Part shown: piece after piece, positions 1 to 7,674 of the stretch | Layout of the letters: each line of letters starts with the position of its first letter | Numbering within the stretch: the first letter of the stretch is position 1 | DNA from: Stappia sp. 28M-7 | Lineage (GTDB): Bacteria > Pseudomonadota > Alphaproteobacteria > Rhizobiales > Stappiaceae | DNA: 64,000 nt | Direction of reading: 5' to 3' | Assembly (NCBI RefSeq): GCF_014252955.1 | Contig: NZ_JACMIA010000001.1 | Coordinates: 3,618,258-3,682,257 of the forward strand | Position numbers and translations under genes: made by a program | The notes under the pieces: model-generated | Databases searched by the model: none | What the model saw: the letters and a program-made list of their open reading frames with translations, nothing else | What the model was told of the DNA's origin: nothing

Positions 1-1005
1 CTCGCCCAGGCTGCCGACTGGGGCTTTTCCGGCGACGAGCCGGAGATCTTCGCCAAAGCCGAAGCCCGCATCACTGAAGCCCAGTCCGAGGCCGTCGCAG
101 CCTTCCTGGAGGAGGTCGGCCTACCGCATGCAGAGGTCGCCGCCGTCGGCTTCCACGGCCAGACGGTGCTGCACCGGGCTCCGACCGTGGCGCGGACCGG
201 CCGCACCCGCCAGCTTGGCGATGGCGCGGCGATGGCCCGCCGCCTCGGCATCACCGTCGTCAACGATTTCCGCAGTGCCGACATGGCTGCAGGCGGCCAG
301 GGGGCACCGCTTGCCGGCATCTATCATGCCGCGCTGCTGAAGCGCGCGGAAGCCGGCCCTGAGACCGCCGTGCTCAATCTCGGCGGCGTTGCCAACATCA
401 CCTGGGTCGATGCAGCCGGAGTGCCGCATGCCTTCGACACGGGCCCGGCCAACGCCCCGCTCAACGACTGGATCGGCCGCAAGGGACGCGGCAGCATGGA
501 CCGCGACGGCCGCATCGCCGCCGCCGGACAAGTGGACGAGGACCGCCTCGCCCGGCTGCTTGAACACTCCTATCTGACCGCGCCCTACCCGAAGTCTCTC
601 GACCGCAACGACTTCACCTCCGCCATGGCCGACGGCCTGTCGGACGAAGACGGCGCCGCCACGCTGACCGCCTTCACCGCCGGCGCGGTCGCCAAGGCGC
701 TCGACCGGCTGCCGGCCCGCCCGCAGCGGCTGGTCCTGTGCGGCGGCGGGCGCCACAATCCGGTCATGCGGCGCGAGATCGCAACCCGCGCCGGGGTCGA
801 GGTGCTGATGTCGGAAGACTTCGGGTGGCGGGGCGATGCGGTCGAGGCCGAGTGTTTCGCGCTTCTCGCCGCCCGCACCTTGCGCGCCTTGCCGATCAGC
901 TTTCCCACCACGACCGGTGTCGCCAGAGCCCAGGGCGGCGGGGTGATCCACACAGCGACGGCGCATGGGCAGACGAACACGCAGGCAAAGGCGGGCGGTT
1001 CATGA
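1..1005 (+). CDS. anmK: Anhydro-N-acetylmuramic acid kinase (5' truncated by window edge)
   Basis: Phosphorylates and opens 1,6-anhydro-MurNAc to MurNAc-6-phosphate in cytoplasmic peptidoglycan recycling. The frame is open from base 1, so the N-terminus lies outside the window. The visible part carries [10 protein letters not shown], the [17 protein letters not shown] stretch and [11 protein letters not shown], all characteristic of AnmK, followed by the C-terminal [10 protein letters not shown] sugar-kinase motif. About 334 codons are present and family members are near 370, so little is missing. The stop overlaps the start of the next gene (ATGA at 1002), which indicates translational coupling. 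Confidence 0.93.
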   Translation, partial: LAQAADWGFSGDEPEIFAKAEARITEAQSEAVAAFLEEVGLPHAEVAAVGFHGQTVLHRAPTVARTGRTRQLGDGAAMARRLGITVVNDFRSADMAAGGQGAPLAGIYHAALLKRAEAGPETAVLNLGGVANITWVDAAGVPHAFDTGPANAPLNDWIGRKGRGSMDRDGRIAAAGQVDEDRLARLLEHSYLTAPYPKSLDRNDFTSAMADGLSDEDGAATLTAFTAGAVAKALDRLPARPQRLVLCGGGRHNPVMRREIATRAGVEVLMSEDFGWRGDAVEAECFALLAARTLRALPISFPTTTGVARAQGGGVIHTATAHGQTNTQAKAGGS

Positions 1006-1433
1006 CGCTCCGTCTCCCCGAAAGCCTGCGGCGGCGCCAGCCCGACGAAATGCTCGGCGACCTCTTCCGCGAGGAGGCCGAGACGGAGCGCATCGCCACC
1101 CTGGTGCGCCTCAACAAGGCGCTCGCAGCCTCGCTTCAGCGACTGCAGGCGAGCGCTCGGCGGTTTCACGAGGCCGAACCGGAAGCTGCAGATGACGCAC
1201 GCCGGCGCTGGCATCGACGCCATGCGGAAGCTGGAGAGGCCCTGTGGAACGTGCTGATCCAGCGCGAGATATGCGGCCTGCGCCGACACGAGGCTTTTCT
1301 GCGCGAATTCGACGTGCCGCGCTCGGTCCAACTGCTGATGGGGCCGGCGGCAACGGCCATCGCCCCTCCCGATCCGCAACTGCCTGCCCACACCGCCCCC
1401 ACCGCAAACGACCAGACACAGCGATCCGCATGA
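1002..1433 (+). CDS. Conserved hypothetical protein, possibly DUF6665
   Basis: A 143-residue soluble protein, charged and Arg/Glu-rich, predicted mostly helical, with no signal peptide or membrane segment. It starts at an ATG that overlaps the anmK stop by 4 nt, so it is probably made from the same mRNA. The stretch [20 protein letters not shown] followed by a short segment ending in LLMGP resembles what I recall of the DUF6665 family, but I cannot confirm this. The C-terminal 25 residues are Pro/Ala-rich and probably disordered. Function is unknown; coupling to anmK is the only contextual hint. Confidence 0.7.
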   Translation: MTLRLPESLRRRQPDEMLGDLFREEAETERIATLVRLNKALAASLQRLQASARRFHEAEPEAADDARRRWHRRHAEAGEALWNVLIQREICGLRRHEAFLREFDVPRSVQLLMGPAATAIAPPDPQLPAHTAPTANDQTQRSA

Positions 1434-1600
1434 CCTTTTCCTCCCCCCTCGCCAGTCTCAAGCCGTGGGCACGGCGCAACACCTTGAGAAATGTTCGCCC
1501 GCGTGAATGCAGGACCCTGCAACAACCCTTCCCACGCATCGGTTTGCCGGTATATGGACAGGGCATCCTGAACCCGCAGCGCCGGACAGCCGTGGCAACC

Positions 1601-2611
1601 ATGAACAGACTTATTGCCCGAGGCCGGAAAACGGCTGTCAATGCGGTCCTCGCCACCGTGTTGCTCGCCTTCATGCCTGCGCCCGACGGATCCGACGGTT
1701 TTCCCGCCCTGACCAGCGAGGCGAACGCGGCAACCGCTGTCCCGCCGGGCAATCGCCATGCGACGCAGCCGCGCATTCCCTTCGCCTCTGCCCGTCGGAC
1801 AGCCGCCGGCAATGCCGGCTATGACGCCAAGTTCGAGCGAATCGTGGGCGTCCTGCGCCGCGACAGCCGGTTGATCCGCGACATCAAGCGCGTGGCCGGG
1901 CTCTATGGCATCGACCCGGTACACATGCTGGGCGCCATCGTCGGCGAGCACACCTACAATTACGACAGCCTCGACAGTGCCCAGTCCTATTACGTCAAGG
2001 CGCTGAGCTATGCGGGCATCCGCATGGAGTTCTCGCTCGGCGGGGAACATGTCGAGGACTTCGTGAAGCGCCCGCAATTCGAGCGCTGCAATGCCGGGCG
2101 CAAAGACACCAACACGCTCTGGAACTGCTACCAGCGGGTGTGGGACAGCACCTTCCGCGGCAAGCGCGTCGACGGCACCCGCTTTCCGCCGAAGACCTTC
2201 AACGAGGCATTCTTCCAGCCGCTTTTCGCCGGCCAGAGCTTTGGCCTCGGCCAGTTGTCGCCGCTGACCGTGCTGATGATGAGCGACAAGGTGGCCAAGA
2301 CCAGCGGGCTGGACAAGCTGTCACCGGCCAACGAGCAGGAGATCTATCGCGCGGCGATGGATCCGGGCCGCTCGCTCCACTACATGGCCGCGATCCTGCG
2401 AGACGCCATCGACGCCTACAAGGTCGTCGCCAATGTCGACATCTCGAAGAACCCGGGACTGACCGCCACGCTCTACAATCTCGGCGACCCCTGGGCGCGT
2501 GCGTCCGAGTATCGCCGCCGCCGGGCAGCAGGGACGCAGGCCTGGCCGGTCGAGAACTATTATGGCTGGCTGGTGAACGACAAGATCGAGGTGCTGCGCA
2601 GCCTGCTGTAA
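1601..2611 (+). CDS. DUF1402 family secreted protein, lytic-transglycosylase-like
   Basis: A 336-residue protein. The frame is open from 1244, but the ATG at 1601 gives a proper signal peptide (MNRLIARGRKT, hydrophobic core, cleavage near SEANA), so that start is used despite a weak Shine-Dalgarno. The body matches my memory of the DUF1402 family of alphaproteobacteria. Two segments look like the lysozyme-fold catalytic motifs of lytic transglycosylases: GAIVGEHTYN with a candidate catalytic Glu at residue 116, and SFGLGQLSPLT at about 213-223. That would make it a periplasmic peptidoglycan-cleaving enzyme. The activity is inferred. Confidence 0.8.
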   Translation: MNRLIARGRKTAVNAVLATVLLAFMPAPDGSDGFPALTSEANAATAVPPGNRHATQPRIPFASARRTAAGNAGYDAKFERIVGVLRRDSRLIRDIKRVAGLYGIDPVHMLGAIVGEHTYNYDSLDSAQSYYVKALSYAGIRMEFSLGGEHVEDFVKRPQFERCNAGRKDTNTLWNCYQRVWDSTFRGKRVDGTRFPPKTFNEAFFQPLFAGQSFGLGQLSPLTVLMMSDKVAKTSGLDKLSPANEQEIYRAAMDPGRSLHYMAAILRDAIDAYKVVANVDISKNPGLTATLYNLGDPWARASEYRRRRAAGTQAWPVENYYGWLVNDKIEVLRSLL

Positions 2612-2669
2612 CCGGGCAGGCCGGTCGCACGGGAAAAGCACCGTCCCCGACCTGCCCCCCAGCCGACAT

Positions 2670-2700
2670 GCGGTCCGGCCGGAAGTGCCCGCCGGACCGC
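2670..2700. terminator. Inverted repeat between convergent genes, probable terminator
   Basis: Perfect 10-bp arms GCGGTCCGGC (2670-2679) and GCCGGACCGC (2691-2700) with an 11-nt loop. It sits between the DUF1402 gene stop (2611) and the stop of the convergent hydrolase gene (2730). There is no strong T-run on either side, so if it terminates transcription it relies on stem strength. Confidence 0.5.
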
Positions 2701-2729
2701 AACAGGGCTTGCTGCAAGGCGCAGCGCTC

Positions 2730-3389
2730 TCACCTCAGATACGGATTGGTCCGCCGTTCGTGACCGATGGTCGAGGCCGGGCCGTGGCCGGGCAGGAACG
2801 TGACGTCGTCGCCGAGCGGCAGCATCTTGTCGCGGATCGAGGCGATCAGCGTTTCATGGTTGCCGCCGGGCAGATCGGTGCGGCCGACGGAGCCGGCGAA
2901 CAGCACATCGCCCGAAATCGCGAACCGCAATTCGGGATCGAAGAACACCAGATGCCCCGGCGCGTGGCCCGGGCAGTGCAGGATCTGGAAGCTGCGCCCG
3001 GCCATGGTCAGAGCATCGCCTTCCGACAGCCAGGTGTCGGGCTCGACCGAGCGCACGTCGCCCACGCCGAACTCGCGCGCCTGCTGCTCCACCCGCTCAA
3101 GAAGCGGCCGGTCCGCCTCATGCGGGCCGAGCACGGGAACGGACAGCCTTTCGGCAAGCTCCGCCGCCCCGCCCACATGATCGATGTGGCCATGGGTCAG
3201 GACGATCTTTTCCACCTTGACCCCGTGCTCCTCCAGTGCGCCGAGAATGCGCTCCACATCGCCGCCCGGATCGATCACCGCACCGGCCTTTGTCTCGCGG
3301 TCGAAGATGACCGAGCAGTTCTGCTGGAAGGCGGTGACCGGGATGACGATGATCTGGATGGGGGGCTCCTGGCCCTGCATTTCCGACAT
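2730..3389 (-). CDS. Metallo-beta-lactamase-fold hydrolase (glyoxalase II-like)
   Basis: A 219-residue cytoplasmic MBL-fold hydrolase. THGHIDHVGG provides the THxHxDH zinc-binding motif. GHAPGHL, then SGDVLFAGSVGRTDL and PGHGP supply the remaining metal ligands in the usual order. The size and motifs match short GloB-like enzymes, which cleave glutathione or other thioesters; the substrate cannot be read from sequence. The frame continues upstream to 3500, but the extension is Ala/Gly/Pro-rich and unlike the family, so MSEMQGQEPPIQ at 3389 is taken as the start. Transcribed divergently from the cold-shock-domain gene. Confidence 0.88.
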   Translation of the reverse strand: MSEMQGQEPPIQIIVIPVTAFQQNCSVIFDRETKAGAVIDPGGDVERILGALEEHGVKVEKIVLTHGHIDHVGGAAELAERLSVPVLGPHEADRPLLERVEQQAREFGVGDVRSVEPDTWLSEGDALTMAGRSFQILHCPGHAPGHLVFFDPELRFAISGDVLFAGSVGRTDLPGGNHETLIASIRDKMLPLGDDVTFLPGHGPASTIGHERRTNPYLR

Positions 3390-3950
3390 GACGGCTCCCG
3401 TCGGCTGAATGGGATGAATGCGCCCGGCCGCTGGACTTGCGCTGGCCGAACCTGCGGTCGCTGAAAGGTCTGCGCGCTCCCCCGGAGCCGCCACAGACAC
3501 TGGCGCTCAGGTAACCCGCCCGCAGGCGGTCTGGCAACCGCCGGACACCGAAATGCCCGGCCGCGGGCACCGCACCTGTCATTTCGGTCAGGGCAAATGC
3601 CGCTCGCCCCCGTCTCGCATTTGCGAAAATGCCGCCGGCGACACGGGTTGCAAGGGTTTTCCTTGCCCGGAAGCCTCACAAGACCGTATGATATACGCGC
3701 GGTTGGCAAGGCTGGAGCGGTGCGCGGGTGCCGAAATCGTGAGTTCGGACGGTTCGGCAAGACACAAGTCATCGAAATTGGTCACGCTGCACGGTCGCGG
3801 CGGAATTCCTCTGGGGAAGTCGTGCGACGGAGTGTGGCTGACAGCCGCATATGGAACCTGGCGTGGCAAGGACTGAGAAGGCAGCCCTGCGCCGGACGAT
3901 GAAGATCTGCGAGCGGCTGCTGCGGCAGGCTCTTACAAGGTGATGTGAAC
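3390..3950. promoter_or_regulatory. 561-bp divergent intergenic region with nested inverted repeats
   Basis: No gene is supported here. It must hold the promoters of the MBL hydrolase (minus) and the RGG/cold-shock gene (plus). Visible structure: an 8-bp inverted repeat ACCGAAAT (3547-3554) / ATTTCGGT (3581-3588) enclosing a GCCCG/CGGGC hairpin; and CAAATGC at 3594-3600 followed by a small hairpin GCATTT-gcga-AAATGC at 3617-3632. Cold-shock genes often have long structured leaders, so part of this may be 5' UTR; that is inference. The likely Shine-Dalgarno AAGGTG lies at 3937-3942. Confidence 0.45.
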
Positions 3951-4778
3951 ATGGAAGACTGGCGTTCGGACAATCGTCGGCAGGGAAAGCGGCGCGGCGG
4001 TTCGAAGGACTATGGTGGGGACGGGGACGAATTCGACGCTGGTTTCGACCATGGCAAGCGCAACAAGCCCGAACGGGGCGGACGGCGCGACAGTTTCGGC
4101 GAAGCTGGTTGGACTGCTCCGGAGCCGGGATTCGTGCCGGAAGAGCCGTTTGCGTCGGGCGACCGCTTCGGCGGCGGTGGCGACCGCGGTCCGCGCGGCG
4201 GCGGTGATCGTTTCGGCGGCCCGCGTGAAGGCGGTGGCGACCGCTTCGGCGGCGGCGGCGATCGCGGCCCGCGTGGCGGCGGTGACCGTTTCGGCGGCGG
4301 TGGCGACCGTGGTCCGCGCAGTGGCGGTGATCGTTTCGGCGGTCCGCGTGAAGGCGGTGGCGACCGCTTCGGCGGCGGCGGTGATCGCGGCCCACGCGGC
4401 GGCGGTGACCGGTTCGGTGGCGGCGATCGCTTCGGCGGTGGCGGCGACCGTGGTCCGCGCGGCGGCGGTGGCGGTGATCGCTTCGGTGGCCCGCGTGAGG
4501 GCGGCGATCGCGGCCCGCGTCGTGGACCTCCGGTGGAGCGCGGCCCGCGCCAGACTGGCGTCGTGAAGTTCTTCAAGTCCGACAAGGGCTTCGGCTTCAT
4601 CATGCCGGATAACGGCGATGCCGATGTCTTCGTGCACATCTCGGCGGTCGAGCGCTCCGGCCTCACCAGCCTGGACAGCGGCCAGCGCGTCTCGTTCGAG
4701 ACCGAGCCGGACCGGCACGGCAAGGGCCCGAAGGCCGTCGAACTGAAGATCGAGGAAGGCGGCGACGAGGAGGCGTAA
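3951..4778 (+). CDS. RGG-repeat RNA-binding protein with C-terminal cold-shock domain
   Basis: A 275-residue protein. Residues 1-70 are acidic/basic and low-complexity. Residues about 71-195 are tandem Gly-Arg-Asp-Phe repeats alternating GGDRFGG and GGDRGPRGG, with the same periodicity in the DNA. Residues about 200-268 form a cold-shock domain with RNP1-like KGFGFI and RNP2-like VFVHIS. CSDs bind single-stranded RNA or DNA; RGG tracts add RNA affinity and can drive condensation. ATG 3951 is preferred over GTG 3945 because AAGGTG then lies 8 nt upstream. A strong terminator follows at 4852. Most bacterial CSPs are about 70 residues, so this architecture is unusual. Confidence 0.9.
   Translation: MEDWRSDNRRQGKRRGGSKDYGGDGDEFDAGFDHGKRNKPERGGRRDSFGEAGWTAPEPGFVPEEPFASGDRFGGGGDRGPRGGGDRFGGPREGGGDRFGGGGDRGPRGGGDRFGGGGDRGPRSGGDRFGGPREGGGDRFGGGGDRGPRGGGDRFGGGDRFGGGGDRGPRGGGGGDRFGGPREGGDRGPRRGPPVERGPRQTGVVKFFKSDKGFGFIMPDNGDADVFVHISAVERSGLTSLDSGQRVSFETEPDRHGKGPKAVELKIEEGGDEEA
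4162..4520 (+). repeat. In-gene tandem repeats encoding GGDRFGG/GGDRGPRGG
   Basis: Imperfect tandem DNA repeats inside the RGG/cold-shock gene, built from alternating short units encoding GDRFGGGG and GDRGPRGG. The units differ mostly at synonymous third positions, which points to older duplications kept in frame. Slippage or unequal crossing-over here would vary the length of the RGG tract between strains. Confidence 0.85.
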
Positions 4779-4851
4779 GCCGCCTCGTATCGCTTGAACC
4801 TTACCGGGCTGCCGCGCCCCTGGCTTGCGGCACCCGAGCGAACAGATATGG

Positions 4852-4887
4852 CGGCGGCCAGCGATGGCCGCCGTCTTTCATTTTTCA
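4852..4887 (+). terminator. Rho-independent terminator of the RGG/cold-shock gene
   Basis: Perfect 9-bp stem CGGCGGCCA (4852-4860) and TGGCCGCCG (4865-4873) with a GCGA tetraloop, followed by the T-rich tail TCTTTCATTTTT. It lies about 75 nt after the stop codon at 4778. Confidence 0.85.
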
Positions 4888-5027
4888 TGCCCCCTCACAC
4901 AGCCCTCTCCCTCGCCACGCGCGCGGGAGACCTTCCTGCCCTCGCGCGCCTTGTGCCGTCCCGGCCTTGCAGCAGTCGCGAAATTGGAGGGCTTGCAAGG
5001 CGGGCGGCAAGCAGCCATAGACCGGAC

Positions 5028-5549
5028 ATGATCGACATTCGCCCCTTCACGCCCGCCGATACCGACGGAGCGCTCGCCGCAAACGAGGCGAGCCTGCCGG
5101 CGGTCAACAGCCTTGTCCCCGAGGAGCTGCGCGCCCTGGCAGCCCAGAGCCGCCACACGCTGGTCGCCGTGGGTCCGGACGGGGTCGTCGGCCTGATGGT
5201 CTGCCTCGACGAGACGGCCGAGTACGACAGCCGCAACTTCGCCTGGCTGAAGGACAATCTCGGCCGCTTCTCCTATGTCGACCGCATTGCCCTTGCGCCG
5301 GCTGCGCGCGGGTCCGGCACCGGCGAGCGCCTTTATCGCGCGTTGCTCGCCCTGCTGGCCGCCGATCCCGACAGGGCGGCCCAGCCGCTCGCCTGCGAGG
5401 TCAACACGCGGCCGGCGAATCCAGGCTCCCTGCGCTTTCACCGGCGGCTCGGCTTTACGGAGATCGGCGCCAACGACCATGGCGACAAGGCGGTCGTCTA
5501 CCTGGCCCGGGCGGTGGTGCCTGCGGAACAGCAAGGAGTTTCAGCGTGA
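5028..5549 (+). CDS. GNAT family N-acetyltransferase
   Basis: A 173-residue cytoplasmic acetyltransferase. The acetyl-CoA-binding motif A region is visible as VDRIALAPAARGSGTGERLY (about residues 83-102), followed by CEVNTRPANPGSLRFHRRLGF, the GNAT motif B with its usual N-x-x-S-x-x-F-H-x-x-x-G-F pattern. The frame is open upstream to 4794, but ATG 5028 (MIDIRPFTPADTDGAL) matches where such proteins begin. Acceptor substrate unknown. The stop overlaps the GTG start of rlmJ (GTGA), so the two are coupled. Confidence 0.85.
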   Translation: MIDIRPFTPADTDGALAANEASLPAVNSLVPEELRALAAQSRHTLVAVGPDGVVGLMVCLDETAEYDSRNFAWLKDNLGRFSYVDRIALAPAARGSGTGERLYRALLALLAADPDRAAQPLACEVNTRPANPGSLRFHRRLGFTEIGANDHGDKAVVYLARAVVPAEQQGVSA

Positions 5550-6397
5550 ACTATCGGCACGCCTTTCATGCGGGCAATATCGGCGATGTGCTCAAGCACG
5601 CAACCCTTGCCCGCATCCTCACCTATCTGAAGACCAAGGACACGCCCTTCCGGGTCATCGACACTCATGCCGGTCTCGGCCTCTACGACCTGACCAAGGG
5701 CGATGCCCAGCGCACCGGCGAGTGGAAGCAGGGCATCGCCCGGGTGCTGGAGACGCCGCAGCCGCCCAAGGTGGCGGAACTGCTGGCGCCCTGGCTCGAC
5801 GTGGTGCGCGAAGTCAACGGCGAAAGCGGCAAGCTGACGCTCTATCCCGGCTCGCCGCTGCTCGCCCGCAAGCTGATGCGCGAACAGGACCGGCTGACGG
5901 CGACCGAGCTGCATCCGCTCGATGCGGCCAAGCTCGCCGAACTCTTCGCCGGCGACTACCACACCAAGGTGATCGAGCTCGACGGCTGGCACGCGATCAA
6001 GAGCTTCGTTCCGCCGAAGGAAACGCGGGCCCTCGTCGTCGTCGATCCGGCCTTCGAGGAACAGAACGAATTCGAACGCATGGCCTCCGGCCTCTACAAG
6101 GCCTGGCGCCGTTTCGGCACCGGCGTCTACATGGCCTGGTACCCGATCAAGGACCGCAAGCTGGTCAAGCGCTTCTATGACGCCATGTCGGTCTCCGGCA
6201 TCACCCGGATCTCGGTCGTCGAGCATTTCGCAGGCCGGCCGGCCCCCGACAAGCCGATGGCCGGCAGCGGCCTGATCATGATCAACGCCCCATGGGTGCT
6301 GCGCAGCGAGTTGCAGACGCTGCTGCCCTGGCTGACCGAAACCCTGCAGCAGGGACGCGGCGCCGAGTGGAAGGTCTTCGACCTGACCGGCGAGTAG
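5546..6397 (+). CDS. rlmJ: 23S rRNA adenine(2030)-N6 methyltransferase RlmJ
   Basis: A 283-residue SAM-dependent methyltransferase that modifies A2030 of 23S rRNA. It has the RlmJ N-terminus NYRHAFHAGNIGDVLKH, motif I THAGLGLYDL, and the late segments MAWYPIKDR and GLIMINAPW. It starts at GTG 5546, overlapping the previous stop, with AAGGAG 9 nt upstream. The oddity is in motif IV: the family's catalytic DPP[YF] reads D167-P-A-F, and the later NPPW-like segment reads NAPW. The catalytic Asp is kept, so activity may persist. Confidence 0.92.
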   Translation: MNYRHAFHAGNIGDVLKHATLARILTYLKTKDTPFRVIDTHAGLGLYDLTKGDAQRTGEWKQGIARVLETPQPPKVAELLAPWLDVVREVNGESGKLTLYPGSPLLARKLMREQDRLTATELHPLDAAKLAELFAGDYHTKVIELDGWHAIKSFVPPKETRALVVVDPAFEEQNEFERMASGLYKAWRRFGTGVYMAWYPIKDRKLVKRFYDAMSVSGITRISVVEHFAGRPAPDKPMAGSGLIMINAPWVLRSELQTLLPWLTETLQQGRGAEWKVFDLTGE

Positions 6398-6499
6398 CCG
6401 CGGACGAACGACCCGGTCGAGGCATCCGGGCGCTTGACCGGGGCAATCCGCTGACGCATCGTCCACGGGTCCAGTCCTGGCCGCCGAGGAGATCGCCGC

Positions 6500-6946
6500 A
6501 TGACCGATTTTGCCCGCCCGCTTCTGCGCAGCCTGTCCGGCGCCGTCCTGGCCGTCGTCCTGGCCCTGCCTGCGGCCGCCGGCGAGCGGCCCTATTTCTC
6601 CTGGAACGGCGAGCCGCGCGTGCCCGACTGCGAGGCCATGTCCGTCCAGGGCGCCGTCATGGGCCACATTGCCGGCGCCGATCCGGTCTATAGCGGCGGC
6701 CTCAAGATCCGCGAGATGCATCGCATCGTCGAGACGGGCTACAAGGTCGACCAGCCGAGCCCCTATGCCCGCCGCTACTGCGAGGCGCGGGCGCAGATGA
6801 GCGACGGGCGCGAGCGCCGCGTCTACTACGCCATCATGGAGCACAGCGGCTTCGTCGGGGTTTCCTGGAACCTCCAGGCCTGCGTTGCCGGCGTCGACCC
6901 GTGGCGGGTCTATGACGCGCGCTGCCGGACGGTTCGCCCCCACTGA
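6500..6946 (+). CDS. Small secreted protein of unknown function
   Basis: A 148-residue protein with a clear signal peptide (residues 1 to about 27, cleavage near AAAGE). The mature part has four Cys (DCEAM, RYCEA, QACVA, ARCRT), consistent with two periplasmic disulfides, and is rich in Tyr and Trp. GGAG lies 8 nt before the ATG. I do not recognise the family. It heads a run of three secreted-protein genes with RNase T2 and a DUF1176 protein, spaced closely enough to be one transcript. Confidence 0.75.
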   Translation: MTDFARPLLRSLSGAVLAVVLALPAAAGERPYFSWNGEPRVPDCEAMSVQGAVMGHIAGADPVYSGGLKIREMHRIVETGYKVDQPSPYARRYCEARAQMSDGRERRVYYAIMEHSGFVGVSWNLQACVAGVDPWRVYDARCRTVRPH

Positions 6947-6972
6947 GCAGCCCCCGACACGGCAGGACAGGC

Positions 6973-7674
6973 ATGATGCGGCAGACCGTCCGTTCGCAGC
7001 TTCGGAAGGGCTGCGCCCGCGCCTTGGCAGTGGTCCTTGCGATGGCAGCCCTTGTGCTTCTGGCCCCGACCGGGCCGATGCGCGCGGCGGCCGACGAGGC
7101 GGGCCGCTTCGACTACTATGTTCTGTCGCTGTCCTGGTCCCCGTCCTACTGCGCCCGGGCCGGACGCTCCGCAGACCCGATGCAGTGCCGGACCACTCGC
7201 CCATTCCGCTTCGTCCTGCATGGGCTTTGGCCGCAATACGAACGCGGCTATCCCGAATTCTGCCGCAACGACTACGGCCGCGACCTTTCGCACCGCACGG
7301 TCGACGGCATGCTCGACATCATGCCGAGCCGGGGCCTTGTCCGGCACCAATGGCGCAAGCATGGCAGCTGCAGCGGGCTGAGCCCGGAGGCCTATTTCGA
7401 CCTCTCCCGCAAGGCACTGCAGAAGCTGCGGATCCCGGCCGCCTTCACGAACCTGGAGGCCGGCGGCCGCGTTGCGCCGGACGCGGTGGAGACCGCCTTC
7501 CGCCTCGCCAATCCGGGCCTGCGCGACAATGCCATCGCCGTCACCTGCGAGGCCGGACGGCTGAGCGAGGTGCGTGTATGCTTCACGCGAGACCTCCAGT
7601 TCCGCTCCTGCCGCTGGGTCGACCGGCGCGGCTGCACGCAAAGGCAGATCAATGTCCCCGCACCCGGCCGCTAG
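6973..7674 (+). CDS. Ribonuclease T2 family protein, secreted
   Basis: A 233-residue periplasmic or extracellular endoribonuclease of the T2/RNase I type. A signal peptide spans residues 1 to about 38. Both catalytic segments are intact: CAS I as VLHGLWPQ (about residues 81-88) and CAS II as HQWRKHGSC (about 125-133), giving the two catalytic His plus the Glu/Lys neighbourhood. FDYYVLSLSWSPSYC just after the signal peptide is typical of the family. It follows a small secreted protein by 26 nt and overlaps the next gene by 23 nt. Confidence 0.93.
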   Translation: MMRQTVRSQLRKGCARALAVVLAMAALVLLAPTGPMRAAADEAGRFDYYVLSLSWSPSYCARAGRSADPMQCRTTRPFRFVLHGLWPQYERGYPEFCRNDYGRDLSHRTVDGMLDIMPSRGLVRHQWRKHGSCSGLSPEAYFDLSRKALQKLRIPAAFTNLEAGGRVAPDAVETAFRLANPGLRDNAIAVTCEAGRLSEVRVCFTRDLQFRSCRWVDRRGCTQRQINVPAPGR

